Assembly: GCA_965226825.1 (NCBI GenBank)
Contig: CBDDED010000003.1
Span: 2,666,001-2,730,000 of the forward strand
DNA length: 64,000 nucleotides
Source of the DNA: Io17-Chloro-G2 sp965226825
GTDB lineage: Bacteria; Chloroflexota; Dehalococcoidia; Lucifugimonadales; UBA3495
Reading direction: 5' to 3'
The first letter of the stretch is position 1; the number at the start of each line of letters is the position of its first letter. A model generated the notes under the pieces. That model was not told where the DNA came from. It did no database searches and saw only the letters and a list, made by a program, of their open reading frames with translations. Shown piece after piece: positions 9,130-18,554 of this stretch. The translations under genes were made by a program, and so were the position numbers.

Positions 9130-10041
9130 ATGAAAGGGCCGGAGGACAAACCGCTTTTCGAGACCCATTGCTATAGTTGCGGCGGAGAACTGATCACCAA
9201 GAAAGCCGAGAAGAAGCGCCTGGGAGGCATCTTCAGCAGGCGCTGGCAGTGGCACATAGATACCGTCTGCTCAGGTTGCGGGAGGGAAGCAGCATCGGCT
9301 ATCGCCCGCTATACATACCCCCGGCCAGGCCTCATGAAGCGCAGCCTCAGCCCGTTCCAAGAGCTTATCCGAAACATCTCTCCTAGGTACCGCCCGCTCA
9401 GACGGGGTATGTCCGAGTACCGTGGGCCCGACGGAAACATGGACTTGGCCAGGTTGCTCGCGGCGATATCATTCAAGGCCTACGGGATGAAAGGCCATAC
9501 TCTGGGGCTTCGTCTCACCAGTCCCGGATATGGTAGAACTGGAGAAGTAATAGACCGCCTCCATTTTCAATACATTACCGGCGGTCTCCAATCCGGGAAC
9601 CGCGCCCCCGGGGAGCGCATTATCGATATAGAGCAGGGACCGGGGAGCCACAGGTACGGGGACCCGGAGGCCGACCTGTTCTCTATCAGAGGTCTCGTAG
9701 ATAGTGACAGAGACTTCTACCGTGACTGGAATCTACGGAGGATCGAATGCGCTCCAAATCACGAGGCAACTGTCAGAGTAAACGGAACGGATGCGATGGC
9801 GGAGTTGGCCTCATGGGATGAACCCCAACAGGTAACGCTGGCCCATGTCAACATTGGAGACCACCAGATGAGGGTGACGTCGCTGAACCTGTCGGAGGAG
9901 AAGTTGCTCCAGAGTCTACAAACTCTGACAGTGCTTCAGGAGGACCAGAGCGCTCTTACACAGCATATTCAGGACTACAAACGAGCCTCACAAGAGCTCC
10001 GGGCCTACTGGAGCGCCAGGGTTGCTGAATCACCCAAATAG
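9130..10041 (+). CDS. Hypothetical protein with N-terminal double-CxxC zinc ribbon
   Basis: The 303-residue protein is not recognised. C14-x2-C17 and C47-x2-C50 form a probable zinc ribbon, with a basic stretch between them. The middle, about residues 60-250, is mixed alpha/beta with a high charge content. The last 50 residues (from SEEKLLQSL) are predicted helical and may be a coiled coil. There is no signal peptide or membrane segment. I prefer the ATG at 9130 to the GTG at 9127 because AGGAG then stands six to seven bases upstream. It lies just after the dead IS21 fragment and 103 bp before an alpha/beta hydrolase, and may be an arrival with the mobile DNA. Confidence 0.6.
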   Translation: MKGPEDKPLFETHCYSCGGELITKKAEKKRLGGIFSRRWQWHIDTVCSGCGREAASAIARYTYPRPGLMKRSLSPFQELIRNISPRYRPLRRGMSEYRGPDGNMDLARLLAAISFKAYGMKGHTLGLRLTSPGYGRTGEVIDRLHFQYITGGLQSGNRAPGERIIDIEQGPGSHRYGDPEADLFSIRGLVDSDRDFYRDWNLRRIECAPNHEATVRVNGTDAMAELASWDEPQQVTLAHVNIGDHQMRVTSLNLSEEKLLQSLQTLTVLQEDQSALTQHIQDYKRASQELRAYWSARVAESPK

Positions 10042-10144
10042 GTTTCCGGACCGGGGTTTACCAAAAAACAACGAGCCAGGTCGCCAGAGACGCCCGAAAG
10101 AACACTTGGGCGTCCCAACGTCGGGCTTTACACAGGAGGTAGTC

Positions 10145-11065
10145 ATGCCAGAACAAGATTCGGCGAAAGGCGTGACCGTTCCCTCTCCCGCGTCCGTGCT
10201 CGACGTGCAAGCCGACGATAGCGTGACAATCCACGTGAGGCGGCACGGGAACCCGGAGGGACAGCGAATAATCATGACCCACGGTTGCGGTCTGGCGGCG
10301 GATATGTACTTCCCATTCTGGAAATCTCTCCTGTACCGTTACGATCTGTTCCTGTTCGACTTGCGCTCCCACGGTTGGAATCCGGTCAGCGATCAGCGGG
10401 CGCACAACATTCACACATTCGCCAACGATTACGCCGTCATACTGCGGGCCGTTGGGCAACGGTTTGGGGAGAAGCCCACCGGCGGCGTGTTCCACTCCGT
10501 GTCGGCGCTGATCGCCTTGCTGTTTCAGCAGGTGCACGCCGGTTTTGCCGGGCTGGTGCTGTTCGACCCACCGGTCTGTCCGCCCGGCAAGGATTCCAGT
10601 GATATGGAGCCGATTACCCGGCGCCTGGCCGCGAGTACGCTGCGGCGCAAGGAGCGGTTCGAGTCCCGCGAAGAGTACATCGAGGCCATCGTCGGGAACC
10701 CGGCCTTAGAGCGTCTGCATCCGGACGTTCCGGCTCTCATGGCGGAGACGCTGTTGCGCCCTACGGCCGATGGAGAGGGCGACGAACTCCGGTGTCCGCG
10801 AGAGTATGAAGCTCAAATCTCCGAGTGGACTTTCGGGTGGTCGATGCAGGTGGACCTGAGCCAGGTGCGATGCCCCGTTAAGACAATAGGATCTGACCCG
10901 ACGACAAACTTCCTGACATTCATGCCCAGCATAGACCTGAGCGAACTGAGCGTGTTGGGATACGACTTTTTGCCGGACACCACCCACCTGCTACAACTTG
11001 AAACACCGGAGCATTGCGCCGCCCTTACGATCGAGGCCCCCGAAACCTGGGAACTGGTTGGGTAA
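10145..11065 (+). CDS. Alpha/beta hydrolase with an atypical nucleophile elbow
   Basis: The start at 10145 has a perfect AGGAGGT seven bases upstream; the longer frame from 10022 is extension without a ribosome site. The 306-residue product shows the fold through IIMTHGCGLAADMYFPFW (oxyanion loop), LFLFDLRSHGWNP and GGVFHSVSALIALLF. The predicted nucleophile is Ser118, but the usual G-x-S-x-G has become F-H-S-V-S-A, with both glycines replaced. A late GYDFLPDTTHLLQLETPEH supplies the catalytic His. It is soluble and cytoplasmic. Substitutions in the elbow occur in some real hydrolases, so loss of activity cannot be assumed. The DUF1330 gene follows 170 bp downstream. Confidence 0.78.
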   Translation: MPEQDSAKGVTVPSPASVLDVQADDSVTIHVRRHGNPEGQRIIMTHGCGLAADMYFPFWKSLLYRYDLFLFDLRSHGWNPVSDQRAHNIHTFANDYAVILRAVGQRFGEKPTGGVFHSVSALIALLFQQVHAGFAGLVLFDPPVCPPGKDSSDMEPITRRLAASTLRRKERFESREEYIEAIVGNPALERLHPDVPALMAETLLRPTADGEGDELRCPREYEAQISEWTFGWSMQVDLSQVRCPVKTIGSDPTTNFLTFMPSIDLSELSVLGYDFLPDTTHLLQLETPEHCAALTIEAPETWELVG

Positions 11066-11234
11066 CGGATTCCAAGTCCCATTCCTTAGGGTCCCCGCCG
11101 GCTCGTGTTTCCAGGCAGCCTGGGTCGCACGGACAGCCATATGCCGACCATTTCCAGGTGCATGGCACAATCTCACGCAACAATCCAAACACCGGTCGTA
11201 TCTTGCCCCGTATGTTGCCAAGGATGGTGAAACT

Positions 11235-11522
11235 ATGTCGGCGTACGTAATTACTGACGTTGAGATAACAGAAGCGAGTCTCTACCGACAGTTTCTCGAG
11301 CAGGTGACGGCTACTGTTGAAAATCACGGCGGTCGATTCGTGGTGCGCGGCGGCGAGATCGACATCATAGAGGGCGATTGGACGCCTAAACGGATCGCAA
11401 TCCTGATGTTCGACTCCACTGAACGGGCGAAGGCGTGGCTGGGTTCTCCGGAGTATGCCGCGCTCGATGACATTCGCACCAGATCCTCCAACATCAACAT
11501 GGTAGTCGTCGAGGGCGTGTAG
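11235..11522 (+). CDS. DUF1330 family protein
   Basis: The 95-residue protein matches the DUF1330 ferredoxin-like fold: AYVITDVEITEASLYRQF at the start, NHGGRFVVRGGEIDIIEGDW in the centre, and FDSTERAKAWLGSPEYAALD near the end. Family members are small homodimeric proteins of unknown function, often near hydrolases and oxidoreductases. The longer open frame from 10998 overlaps the previous gene and has no domain content. The ATG at 11235 has AGGATGG upstream and begins exactly at the domain. Confidence 0.85.
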   Translation: MSAYVITDVEITEASLYRQFLEQVTATVENHGGRFVVRGGEIDIIEGDWTPKRIAILMFDSTERAKAWLGSPEYAALDDIRTRSSNINMVVVEGV

Positions 11523-11834
11523 CTTGGCTTCACCGGGGACGACGTAGTTGGTGTCTGGTGTTCAGCAGTTCCACAGCTTCGGGACCCTTGCTCGTAGCCT
11601 CAAGCGTCATTAAATTTGCGTCGTAGTGGGGAGAAGCTGTGAAGTTCGGCTTAAACTTCCTCCCGGAGTCGACCCACGAAGTTATTCAGAATGGCGGCTT
11701 CGCCAGGATTATCTGAACGCACACCGATCTGGCCTGTGCGCTTTCGGCATTCGGCGATTAGCCTGGGGACCCGCCGGTCCGAGGCGTCAGACGAAACACG
11801 GAGCCAACAGATTCTATAGACGGGATATTGAACC
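11523..11834. other. 312 bp intergenic region, nothing recognised
   Basis: No gene, tRNA or strong hairpin seen. It presumably holds the promoter of the TPP enzyme gene downstream. Confidence 0.4.
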
Positions 11835-13523
11835 ATGGTCAAGATGGGTGGAGGCGAAGCCCTCGTGAAATCCCTTTTGAGGGAAGGCGTTGAGGTCGTA
11901 TTCGGAATACCGGGCATACCCATGTCCGGGACCATCACCGCGTTGAGGGACGAGTCGGGCATCCGTATGATCACGACCCGCCACGAAGCGGGTGCAACGC
12001 ACATCGCCGACGGCTACTCTCGCACGTCAGGGAAACCCGGCGTAGCCCTGGTGGTCCCGGGCGCCGGTGTATACAATGCCGCCTCCGGCGTGGCCACCGC
12101 CTATGCACGCTCCTCGCCCGTGCTCCTCATCGCCGGCCAGATCCTCCGGGGCCAGATCGGCAAGAACCTTGGGGCCATACACGAAGTCTTCGACCAGTCC
12201 GGCGTGATGAGCCCCGTCACCAAGTGGCGGCGGCAGGTGCTCAGGCCCAGGGATGTCCCAGGCGCTGTGACCGAAGCGTTCAGGCAGATGCGTACCGGGC
12301 GTCCTAATCCCGTTCTCCTGGACATGCCGCCCGAGGTGGCGGTGGAACGCGAGGAAGTCGAGCTTCCGAAACCGGCCCCCGTATCGCGCATATTGCCGAG
12401 CCCGGACGACCTCCGGGAGGCTGCCCGGGTTATCGTTCAAGCCCGGCTGCCCCTTATATTTGCCGGCGGGGGCGTGGCGCTGTCAGACGCGGAACAGGCC
12501 CTCGTCAAACTGGCCGAAGCGACCAATACACCCGTGGTCACCTCCGGTGGCGGCAACGGGACCATTCCGGACAACCATCCATTGTGCTACGGGTCGTGCC
12601 TCAGCCCCGCCGGTGAGATGCACGAGATGAACCAGCTCTTCGAAGTGATGCAGTCCGCCGACGTGGTGATAGGAATCGGCACGCGGTTTTCACTTGGGAA
12701 TCCTGCCGGCGAGTCGTGCACGCTGATTAACATCAACATTGACGACGGCGAGCTAACAAGGGTGCAGTCCAACACAATCCCTCTGCACGGCGACGCCAGA
12801 GCGACCATTGAAGCCCTGCTGCCCTTCCTGATAGAGGCCGGAGCAGGAGAACGACCGTCCCCTGAGGACGCGGTCATGGCGGCACGGCGCTTGATCTCAT
12901 ACTACGACATCAGGCTCCAGAAGCCCCAATACCCTATCCTGGAAGCGATCAAGAACAACATCCCGGAGGAGACCTTCACCGTCTGGGACGTGACTCAGTT
13001 CGGCTACTACTCTCGCACCCACTACAAGGTAAACCACCCAAAGACCTACATAGATTCCGGTTACTCGTTCAACCTCGGTTTTTCCTTCCCCACGGCGCTT
13101 GGCGCGAAAGTAGCTAGACCGGACCGCCCGGTGGTGTGCATCATCGGAGATGGAGGGTTCATGTTCAACGCTACTGAGCTTTCCACGGCGGTCAGGTACG
13201 GGATCAATGCAGTCACCATCGTCTTCAGAGATGACGCCTACGGCAACGTCGCCCGCGACCTGGATGAGATGTTTGACGGAACTTACGAGACAGACCTGGT
13301 GAACCCGGACTTGGTCAAGTTCGCCGAGTCGTTCGGCGCAGTCGGCATGAGGGCAGACGACCCGATGGACCTTGCAAGGCTGCTGCCGCTTGCGCTGGAA
13401 AGCAAGACGCCCGTGGTGATTGACGTACCTGTCAGAGACCTGCCGCTGCCGCGCGCCAAGCAGCATGCACATTTGGCTTCCATACCATGGACACATCCCC
13501 AGGAGAGCCTGATCTTTTCCTAA
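11835..13523 (+). CDS. Thiamine-diphosphate-dependent enzyme, acetolactate synthase/benzoylformate decarboxylase-like
   Basis: The 562 residues show the three domains of the decarboxylase/ALS superfamily. The N-terminal pyrimidine-binding domain carries VEVVFGIPGIPMSG and the catalytic Glu51 in RHEAGATHIADGYSR. The middle domain has PLIFAGGGVALSDAEQAL. The C-terminal domain has the TPP motif GDG at 438-440 and the closing metal-site segment RDDAYGN, where Asp466 takes the position of the usual Asn/Asp ligand. These enzymes decarboxylate 2-keto acids or ligate them to a second carbonyl. It is not a typical biosynthetic IlvB: the regulatory subunit gene is absent and the neighbours are catabolic. 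A 2-keto-acid decarboxylase or glyoxylate-type carboligase is possible; the exact reaction is undetermined. Confidence 0.83.
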   Translation: MVKMGGGEALVKSLLREGVEVVFGIPGIPMSGTITALRDESGIRMITTRHEAGATHIADGYSRTSGKPGVALVVPGAGVYNAASGVATAYARSSPVLLIAGQILRGQIGKNLGAIHEVFDQSGVMSPVTKWRRQVLRPRDVPGAVTEAFRQMRTGRPNPVLLDMPPEVAVEREEVELPKPAPVSRILPSPDDLREAARVIVQARLPLIFAGGGVALSDAEQALVKLAEATNTPVVTSGGGNGTIPDNHPLCYGSCLSPAGEMHEMNQLFEVMQSADVVIGIGTRFSLGNPAGESCTLININIDDGELTRVQSNTIPLHGDARATIEALLPFLIEAGAGERPSPEDAVMAARRLISYYDIRLQKPQYPILEAIKNNIPEETFTVWDVTQFGYYSRTHYKVNHPKTYIDSGYSFNLGFSFPTALGAKVARPDRPVVCIIGDGGFMFNATELSTAVRYGINAVTIVFRDDAYGNVARDLDEMFDGTYETDLVNPDLVKFAESFGAVGMRADDPMDLARLLPLALESKTPVVIDVPVRDLPLPRAKQHAHLASIPWTHPQESLIFS

Positions 13524-13788
13524 GACGCCGCTGCAGACTCGCCGCGGGAAGGCGTCCCGGCGTACTCGGCGTCCGCCCCGAGATGACCCAGCGAGGACGG
13601 GGAGTCCAGACTCGGATCAACGTCCATGCGCATTTCCGAATGTCCCCTGTTCAGAGCTTGATGGCATCAGGCGATGCCATTGCTCAGGCTGCCGGGGATG
13701 GCCGCGTCATTGGATTGCCGGTTTACGTGTATTTGCTTGCTATAACTCTAGACATGCGGCCCAAGGGTTATGGAGCCGCAACCATGAG

Positions 13789-15252
13789 TCACTGTGACCG
13801 CTCCAGCCTCGTCCGGTATTCCTCCGGTAGAGTGGCCCCACGATAGATTTCGTTCAGGGCCAAAAAGACTTCTGGGAACTGGCTTTTCAGGGTCTCGCGG
13901 TCGCTGCCTTGGCCTAGCTCGTCCGTCACATCGAAGTATCCGGTGCTGAACACCGCGAAGAACTCATTGACGTCGTACATCATGTGGGTGTCCGGGTACA
14001 GGTCTGCCCGCACCGCCTCGGTGTAGAACCCCTTCCACTCCCCGTGGTCCTCCGCTGTGAAGCAAAGTTTCTGGATGCCGTGCGCCAACTCATGCACCGC
14101 CACCAGGCCCCGGTAGGGGTAGTATGGGTGCCGCGGTCCGATGCGTCCCAGCACCTGCTCTTCCGCTGCGGATGAGACGGGCAGCCCGGGAACTGCGCCC
14201 ACACCCCGTATGTCAAAAGTGTCGCGTCCCCTGCCCGTAAAATCACTGGTCCCTTTGAGATATGCGTATTCCGGCAGCGAGGTCAGCGTCCGGTCCTCGG
14301 GGATGATAGCCAGCTCAGCCCTCTCCCGAGCCATGCACAGCACGATGTCATCTCTCCCTGACAACATGGCTGCTGCTACCTCCGCTCCTGCCTCCACCGC
14401 GGCCGGTTCCACGGTGCCATCCGCCTTCACGGTTACCCCGTTCGCCGACATGAACTGCGTGGAGTACGCGGCCGGCCTGGTGGTCACCTGGAAACTGTCC
14501 AGATTGCGCTCCCCAGTCTCTCCATGCCTGGCGACGTCGTGCTCGCACATCCACGCTCTTACTCGGAATCCATGGGGATTCCCCGAAAGGATATGTGATA
14601 CCACGACCAACTCATCCACGTCGACGACACAGTACTCTGGGGCCTCCTGAACCCGGTACCGGATGCGCCTTGTCGGATGTTCACCCTTCAAACTCTCCTC
14701 TATTGAAGTGATCTCGAACAGTGAAGCGGTGGGCCACCAGTCCTTCCGGAAGTCGAACAGAATTAGCCGGGTGAACTGGTCCACGGCATATTCCCGCGGG
14801 AGGTACTGGGACGAGATTTCGAGTCTGCCCCAGGGAGAGGTGTTGCTGTATATTCCTGTCCGTTCCTGGGTCCAGCTGTCCGACAACTCAATGGTGTAGT
14901 CATACTCCATATCCCGGCTGGTGACGGTCTTATCGAGGCCACCGATTGCCGGTGTTGGCGCCTGGGTTGGGGTCGGGACGGCGGCTGCCTCAACAGTGGG
15001 CGTCGGTTTAGCAGTTGATTTGGTCGCCGGTGTTGCCGTCGGCTCTGGAACCGGGGTATCCATTCCAACCGGCGTCGGTGAGGGGCCGGCGGGAGGCTCC
15101 AGCGTTGGAGACATTGCCACGGTTAGGTTAGACTCACCCCGAACCCGGGTTGCTGCAGGTGGACTGGCCTGCTCCCCGCCGCAGGCTGCCAGTACGAGGA
15201 GGCCCACCAAACTGGACGAAAGAAAGACCTTCACGTTGAGATTCGGTTTCAA
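13789..15252 (-). CDS. Lipoprotein with HELAH zinc-metalloprotease motif
   Basis: I place the start at the TTG at 15252, which has GAGG eight to nine bases upstream and gives a tidy lipoprotein signal (VFLSSSLVGLLVLAAC, lipid Cys24). The frame stays open further upstream without a signal. Next is a Pro/Thr-rich linker (about residues 45-105), typical of surface lipoproteins in Chloroflexota, and then a ~180-residue unassigned domain. The catalytic part follows: HELAHGI at 387-393 and NEFFAVFSTGYFD about 40 residues on, the arrangement of gluzincin/lethal-factor-like proteases where the later Glu is the third zinc ligand. It is predicted to be anchored outside the membrane. The substrate is unknown. 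A 65-codon frame lies just upstream on the same strand. Confidence 0.78.
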   Translation of the reverse strand: MKPNLNVKVFLSSSLVGLLVLAACGGEQASPPAATRVRGESNLTVAMSPTLEPPAGPSPTPVGMDTPVPEPTATPATKSTAKPTPTVEAAAVPTPTQAPTPAIGGLDKTVTSRDMEYDYTIELSDSWTQERTGIYSNTSPWGRLEISSQYLPREYAVDQFTRLILFDFRKDWWPTASLFEITSIEESLKGEHPTRRIRYRVQEAPEYCVVDVDELVVVSHILSGNPHGFRVRAWMCEHDVARHGETGERNLDSFQVTTRPAAYSTQFMSANGVTVKADGTVEPAAVEAGAEVAAAMLSGRDDIVLCMARERAELAIIPEDRTLTSLPEYAYLKGTSDFTGRGRDTFDIRGVGAVPGLPVSSAAEEQVLGRIGPRHPYYPYRGLVAVHELAHGIQKLCFTAEDHGEWKGFYTEAVRADLYPDTHMMYDVNEFFAVFSTGYFDVTDELGQGSDRETLKSQFPEVFLALNEIYRGATLPEEYRTRLERSQ

Positions 15253-15281
15253 GCTGTAGAGCCTCACGACGCCGTGTGCAG

Positions 15282-15479
15282 CTAACGCACGGCTTCCCCG
15301 GGTGGACCTTTCTCGACGAAAAGCAGGGAGCCATCGTGCTGCCAGACGAGATATGGGAGCCATTCTCCAACCCGAATCTGAACTGTCAAGGGCGCGGGGA
15401 AGTCGCACCATTGGGGCTGTCGCCGTCCAGCGAATAGGTCGGTGTTAAGTGTCCAGGTAAAACGTCCGTCGGACTTCAC
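15282..15479 (-). CDS. Small ORF upstream of the HELAH lipoprotein
   Basis: The frame starts with GTG at 15479 (GGAGGAA eleven bases upstream) and gives 65 residues, rich in Trp and aromatic residues (WTLNTDLF, WLPYLVWQHDGSLLFVEKG). It ends 29 bp before the TTG start of the protease lipoprotein, so the two may be cotranscribed. There is no signal peptide and I recognise no family. It could be a genuine small protein, or the C-terminal remnant of a larger Ig-like domain. Confidence 0.35.
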   Translation of the reverse strand: MKSDGRFTWTLNTDLFAGRRQPQWCDFPAPLTVQIRVGEWLPYLVWQHDGSLLFVEKGPPGEAVR

Positions 15480-15560
15480 TGTGGTGGATTCCTCCGGTGA
15501 ATCTACCGGCCTCGGGCAGGGGCGAGATTACCTCCTGTGCTGATGCCAGCGCCGCGGACT

Positions 15561-16613
15561 CTATGTGAAAGCGAGTATCCTGGCCGGGTTGTCCACAGTT
15601 ATCGCTCGAATCGCATCTTCCGAAAAACCCTTGCGTCGCATTCTGGGAACAATGTTCTCGAGAATGTGGCCATAGCCGTGCCCGCCATATCTAACAAGCC
15701 GGTGTTTGGTGCAGATGTCCTGACCAACCACAATTCTGTCGGAATAGCCCGCATCGGAGATGCGCTTTATGAAATCCAGCCTCTGGGCGTCGCTGGGCAT
15801 ATCTATGTTGGCGAGAGGATAGTAGGACCCCTCATTGCCGAACAGGTCCCATTCGAGGAAACAGCCTGACGCGGCAATGCTCTGAAGCGCGTCGAACTCG
15901 AACACGGTCCGGTCCAGATGTCCCATGATTACCCTGGATGTGTCCGCGCCGCCGTCGGCAAGCAGTTCCAGTATCTCCAACGGCGCATCCGGATGCCGGC
16001 CGGGATGGACCAATATGGCAGCGCCCGTTTCCCCTTGGGCAATTGCCGCTGCCAAGAGAGACTTGCGCTCGGTCGGAACAAGAGGCCAGGTGCAACCGAC
16101 CTCCCCGATTATGCCTGCCTTTACGCCGCTGTCTTCAACGCCTTCGACAATGTCGCCGGTAATCTGGCGGGCCAGGTCATCCACGCTTCGCTCTTTCATG
16201 TATTCGGGATGAACCGCTGCCACGTAGAAGCCCGCACCCATAATGATGTGGACGCCCGATTCGCGGGATATTTGAGCGAGGGCACCCGGGTTGCGGCCAA
16301 CTCCTATAGTGGTCGCGTCCACAATCGCACCGCCGCCAACTTCCCGGTACTTCCCGACCTCACTGACTGTTGTATCCAGGTCCATGAGCTGGAGGTTGGC
16401 GCGGTTGCTGTAGTAATTGCGCCGTATCCATCCGAGGTTTTCCAGGGTTATGGGCGCGTCCGCATGTTCCTGGGACGGCGAGTCCTGGGCCGGGCGAAAC
16501 ATGAAGGAGAAGTCAATGTGGAGGTGCTCATGGGTCGTGGTGGCGCCCAGTTCCGATGGCGGTACCGGGCCAAGAACGGTCTGGATCAGACCCCGATTCC
16601 GGTCTGCTGGCAT
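15561..16613 (-). CDS. Phosphotriesterase-family metal-dependent hydrolase
   Basis: The 350-residue TIM-barrel enzyme keeps every metal ligand of the phosphotriesterase family (PF02126). H28 and H30 are in THEHLHIDF, Glu171 in IGEVGCTWP takes the bridging place of the carbamylated Lys of classic PTE, H203 is in LVHPGRHPDAP, H232 in MGHLDRT, and D299 in VVGQDICTKHRL. Glu-bridged members are often lactonases or carboxylesterases rather than organophosphate hydrolases, so a lactonase role is likelier. AGGAG stands eight bases before the ATG. It is cytoplasmic and divergent from the flavin monooxygenase gene, with about 165 bp between them. The two may share control and take part in the same catabolic route. 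Confidence 0.88.
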   Translation of the reverse strand: MPADRNRGLIQTVLGPVPPSELGATTTHEHLHIDFSFMFRPAQDSPSQEHADAPITLENLGWIRRNYYSNRANLQLMDLDTTVSEVGKYREVGGGAIVDATTIGVGRNPGALAQISRESGVHIIMGAGFYVAAVHPEYMKERSVDDLARQITGDIVEGVEDSGVKAGIIGEVGCTWPLVPTERKSLLAAAIAQGETGAAILVHPGRHPDAPLEILELLADGGADTSRVIMGHLDRTVFEFDALQSIAASGCFLEWDLFGNEGSYYPLANIDMPSDAQRLDFIKRISDAGYSDRIVVGQDICTKHRLVRYGGHGYGHILENIVPRMRRKGFSEDAIRAITVDNPARILAFT

Positions 16614-16779
16614 GGCGCCGCTCCTGTAGTATAGTGGTGCGCAAGCATAACACCAGCCGTTCAGGGGCGCAAAGCGGCGCCACCAACGTCCTAGAATGGG
16701 GAGTCATGCCTTCGGTTGGGCTCCCATCAACCATCATCACCCGAATAAGGTTGAAGACCCAGATAAAGGGGGTCCAAGC

Positions 16780-17913
16780 ATGAAGTTCGCGGCGTTCACG
16801 ACCGTGGCGGCGTCTGCCGGAGAGGCCGCTGACGCCGAGCAACTGATGGACAACCTCAGACAGCAGACCATTCTGGCTGAGGAGCTCGGCTTCGAAGCCA
16901 TGTGGCTCGGAGAACATCACTTCGGGCCCTATGGAGTGGGCGATCTGCCGAACCCGATCCTGCTGGGCGCAGACCTCGCGGCGCGGACTTCCAGAATTCG
17001 CATCGGACAGATGGCGAATATAGCTCCGTGGTGGCATCCGATCCGGCTTGCCGAGGACCTGGCAACCTTGGACAACATGACCCGCGGACGCGTGGACGTT
17101 GGATTCGGGAGGGGAATCTGGCCGTATGAGGGTCCCCAGTTTCATCCGAACGCGGACCAGCGCAAGGATAAGGAGAACAGGGAACTTTTCCAGGAGACTG
17201 TGGAGATAGTGCGGGGGATATGGACCAACGAGTACTTTACGCACCGCGGAACAAACTACAGTTTCCCTGCCGCCGACACCGTCTTTTCCCACCCACGCTT
17301 TCCCTCGAACCCCGCCTGGCAGGAAGGAGATAGGGTAACCAAATTGCGGGTGACGCCGAGACCCTACCAGAAACCGCACCCACCGCTGTGGATGACCGTC
17401 TCCACCGACCGTTCTGTAACAACTGCGGCCGAACTTGGGCTGAAAGCGTGCTATTGGCAGCCTCCTGCTCTCAGGATAAGGGAGAGGATGGAACTGTACG
17501 CACAGGTCAGGACCGAGCGGGAGGGAAGGCCTTTCGTTTTGGGAGAAGACCAGGCGGTCATGCGTTCCACGTACGTCGCCTCTTCAATGGAGGAAGCGCG
17601 CCGAGATGCAGAAGATGGCATCATGTCCGCATTCATCTTCAACGATCCCTTCCGCGGCCGGCAGGTCTTCACCAACCCGGGCGAGGACCTGGGTCCTGAC
17701 GTGAAGCTGGACTGGGATTTCCTGGAGCCGCGCACCCTGCTGGTGGGTTCTCCTGAGAACGTGGTGGAAAAGATCCAAGAGTTGCAGGAAGTTTGCCATC
17801 TGGACTATCTGCTTGTCGAGTTCTCACACATGGGGATTCCGTTGAGCAAAACGTTGAGGAACCTGGAGACCTTTGCCACAAAGGTGATGCCGCGATTCGC
17901 TGTCGACAGCTGA
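16780..17913 (+). CDS. Luciferase-like (LLM class) flavin-dependent oxidoreductase
   Basis: The 377-residue protein has the bacterial luciferase-like barrel (PF00296): LAEELGFEAMWLGEHHFGPYG, TSRIRIGQMANIAPWWHPIRLAEDLATLDNM (shown in parts), RGRVDVGFGRGIWPYE, and a C-terminal LLVGSPENVVEKIQEL. Relatives use FMNH2 supplied by a separate reductase, or F420, to monooxygenate organic substrates. No reductase gene is nearby. I chose ATG 16780 (AAAGGGGG upstream), where the barrel begins; the longer frame adds an unrelated lead. A good terminator follows. Confidence 0.88.
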   Translation: MKFAAFTTVAASAGEAADAEQLMDNLRQQTILAEELGFEAMWLGEHHFGPYGVGDLPNPILLGADLAARTSRIRIGQMANIAPWWHPIRLAEDLATLDNMTRGRVDVGFGRGIWPYEGPQFHPNADQRKDKENRELFQETVEIVRGIWTNEYFTHRGTNYSFPAADTVFSHPRFPSNPAWQEGDRVTKLRVTPRPYQKPHPPLWMTVSTDRSVTTAAELGLKACYWQPPALRIRERMELYAQVRTEREGRPFVLGEDQAVMRSTYVASSMEEARRDAEDGIMSAFIFNDPFRGRQVFTNPGEDLGPDVKLDWDFLEPRTLLVGSPENVVEKIQELQEVCHLDYLLVEFSHMGIPLSKTLRNLETFATKVMPRFAVDS

Positions 17914-17967
17914 AGAATGAAAGGAAGAGAGCCCTGACCCCTCACGTCGCCACTCTGCTCAAACTCA

Positions 17968-17995
17968 GACGGCCAGCAAGCTGGCCGTCGTTTGC
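17968..17995 (+). terminator. Intrinsic terminator after the LLM monooxygenase gene
   Basis: GACGGCCAG (17968-17976) and CTGGCCGTC (17981-17989) form a perfect 9 bp stem around CAAG, followed by GTTTG. Confidence 0.75.
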
Positions 17996-18040
17996 TAAAT
18001 ATTTGCAAAATGGGTTCAATAGCCCGTAAATTGTACCCAC

Positions 18041-18083
18041 GCCGGTGTAGCTCAGTGGCAGAGCAGCGGTTTCGTAAACCGCA
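18041..18083 (+). tRNA. tRNA-Thr(CGU), truncated after the anticodon arm
   Basis: The sequence has the 5' acceptor strand GCCGGTG, TA, a D-arm (GCTC..GAGC) and a perfect anticodon stem GCGGT/ACCGC around the loop TTCGTAA, giving anticodon CGU (Thr). After 18083 the variable loop, T-arm and matching 3' acceptor are missing. The following ~150 bases are AT-rich and unlike the flanking chromosome. CACCGCC at 18087-18093 could pair with the acceptor strand with one mismatch, but there is no T-arm. The gene is best read as broken by insertion or deletion at an island boundary. Confidence 0.65.
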
Positions 18084-18554
18084 ATCACCGCCAATAAATA
18101 GCACAATTGAGTGCAACCAGATATAAGTACTGTCGATGTCCAGACATGAACCCAAGGCTAAATGATAATCCGGTAGAATAGAATGCAACCGAGTGGATTT
18201 ACAAATAGATTTACAAATTCGCTCAACGCATAGATAGTTGCGAATCATCGAACCAGACTCTCTCTCGCCATTTCCCAGACCCTCTCTCCGAGAAAACTGA
18301 CCGGAGAGTGGCGGTGGTGGGGCTATTGGCTATATTCGATGTAAACAAGCATAGTGAGAGTTGAGGATGCTGGGAGAGCGATCCGAACAAAACGGCCTTT
18401 GGGAAGCGGACCGGTTGTATCTGGACCATGTGCGGCGGGACACCTTCTACGGCTTAATGGCATTGCTGCGAGGTAGGCTGTTTCGACGCCAACATTGCGC
18501 CAACAATGGCAGGGACAGAGTGCCCCCAAGTCTGCCGGCGATAGTCCTCTTGCC

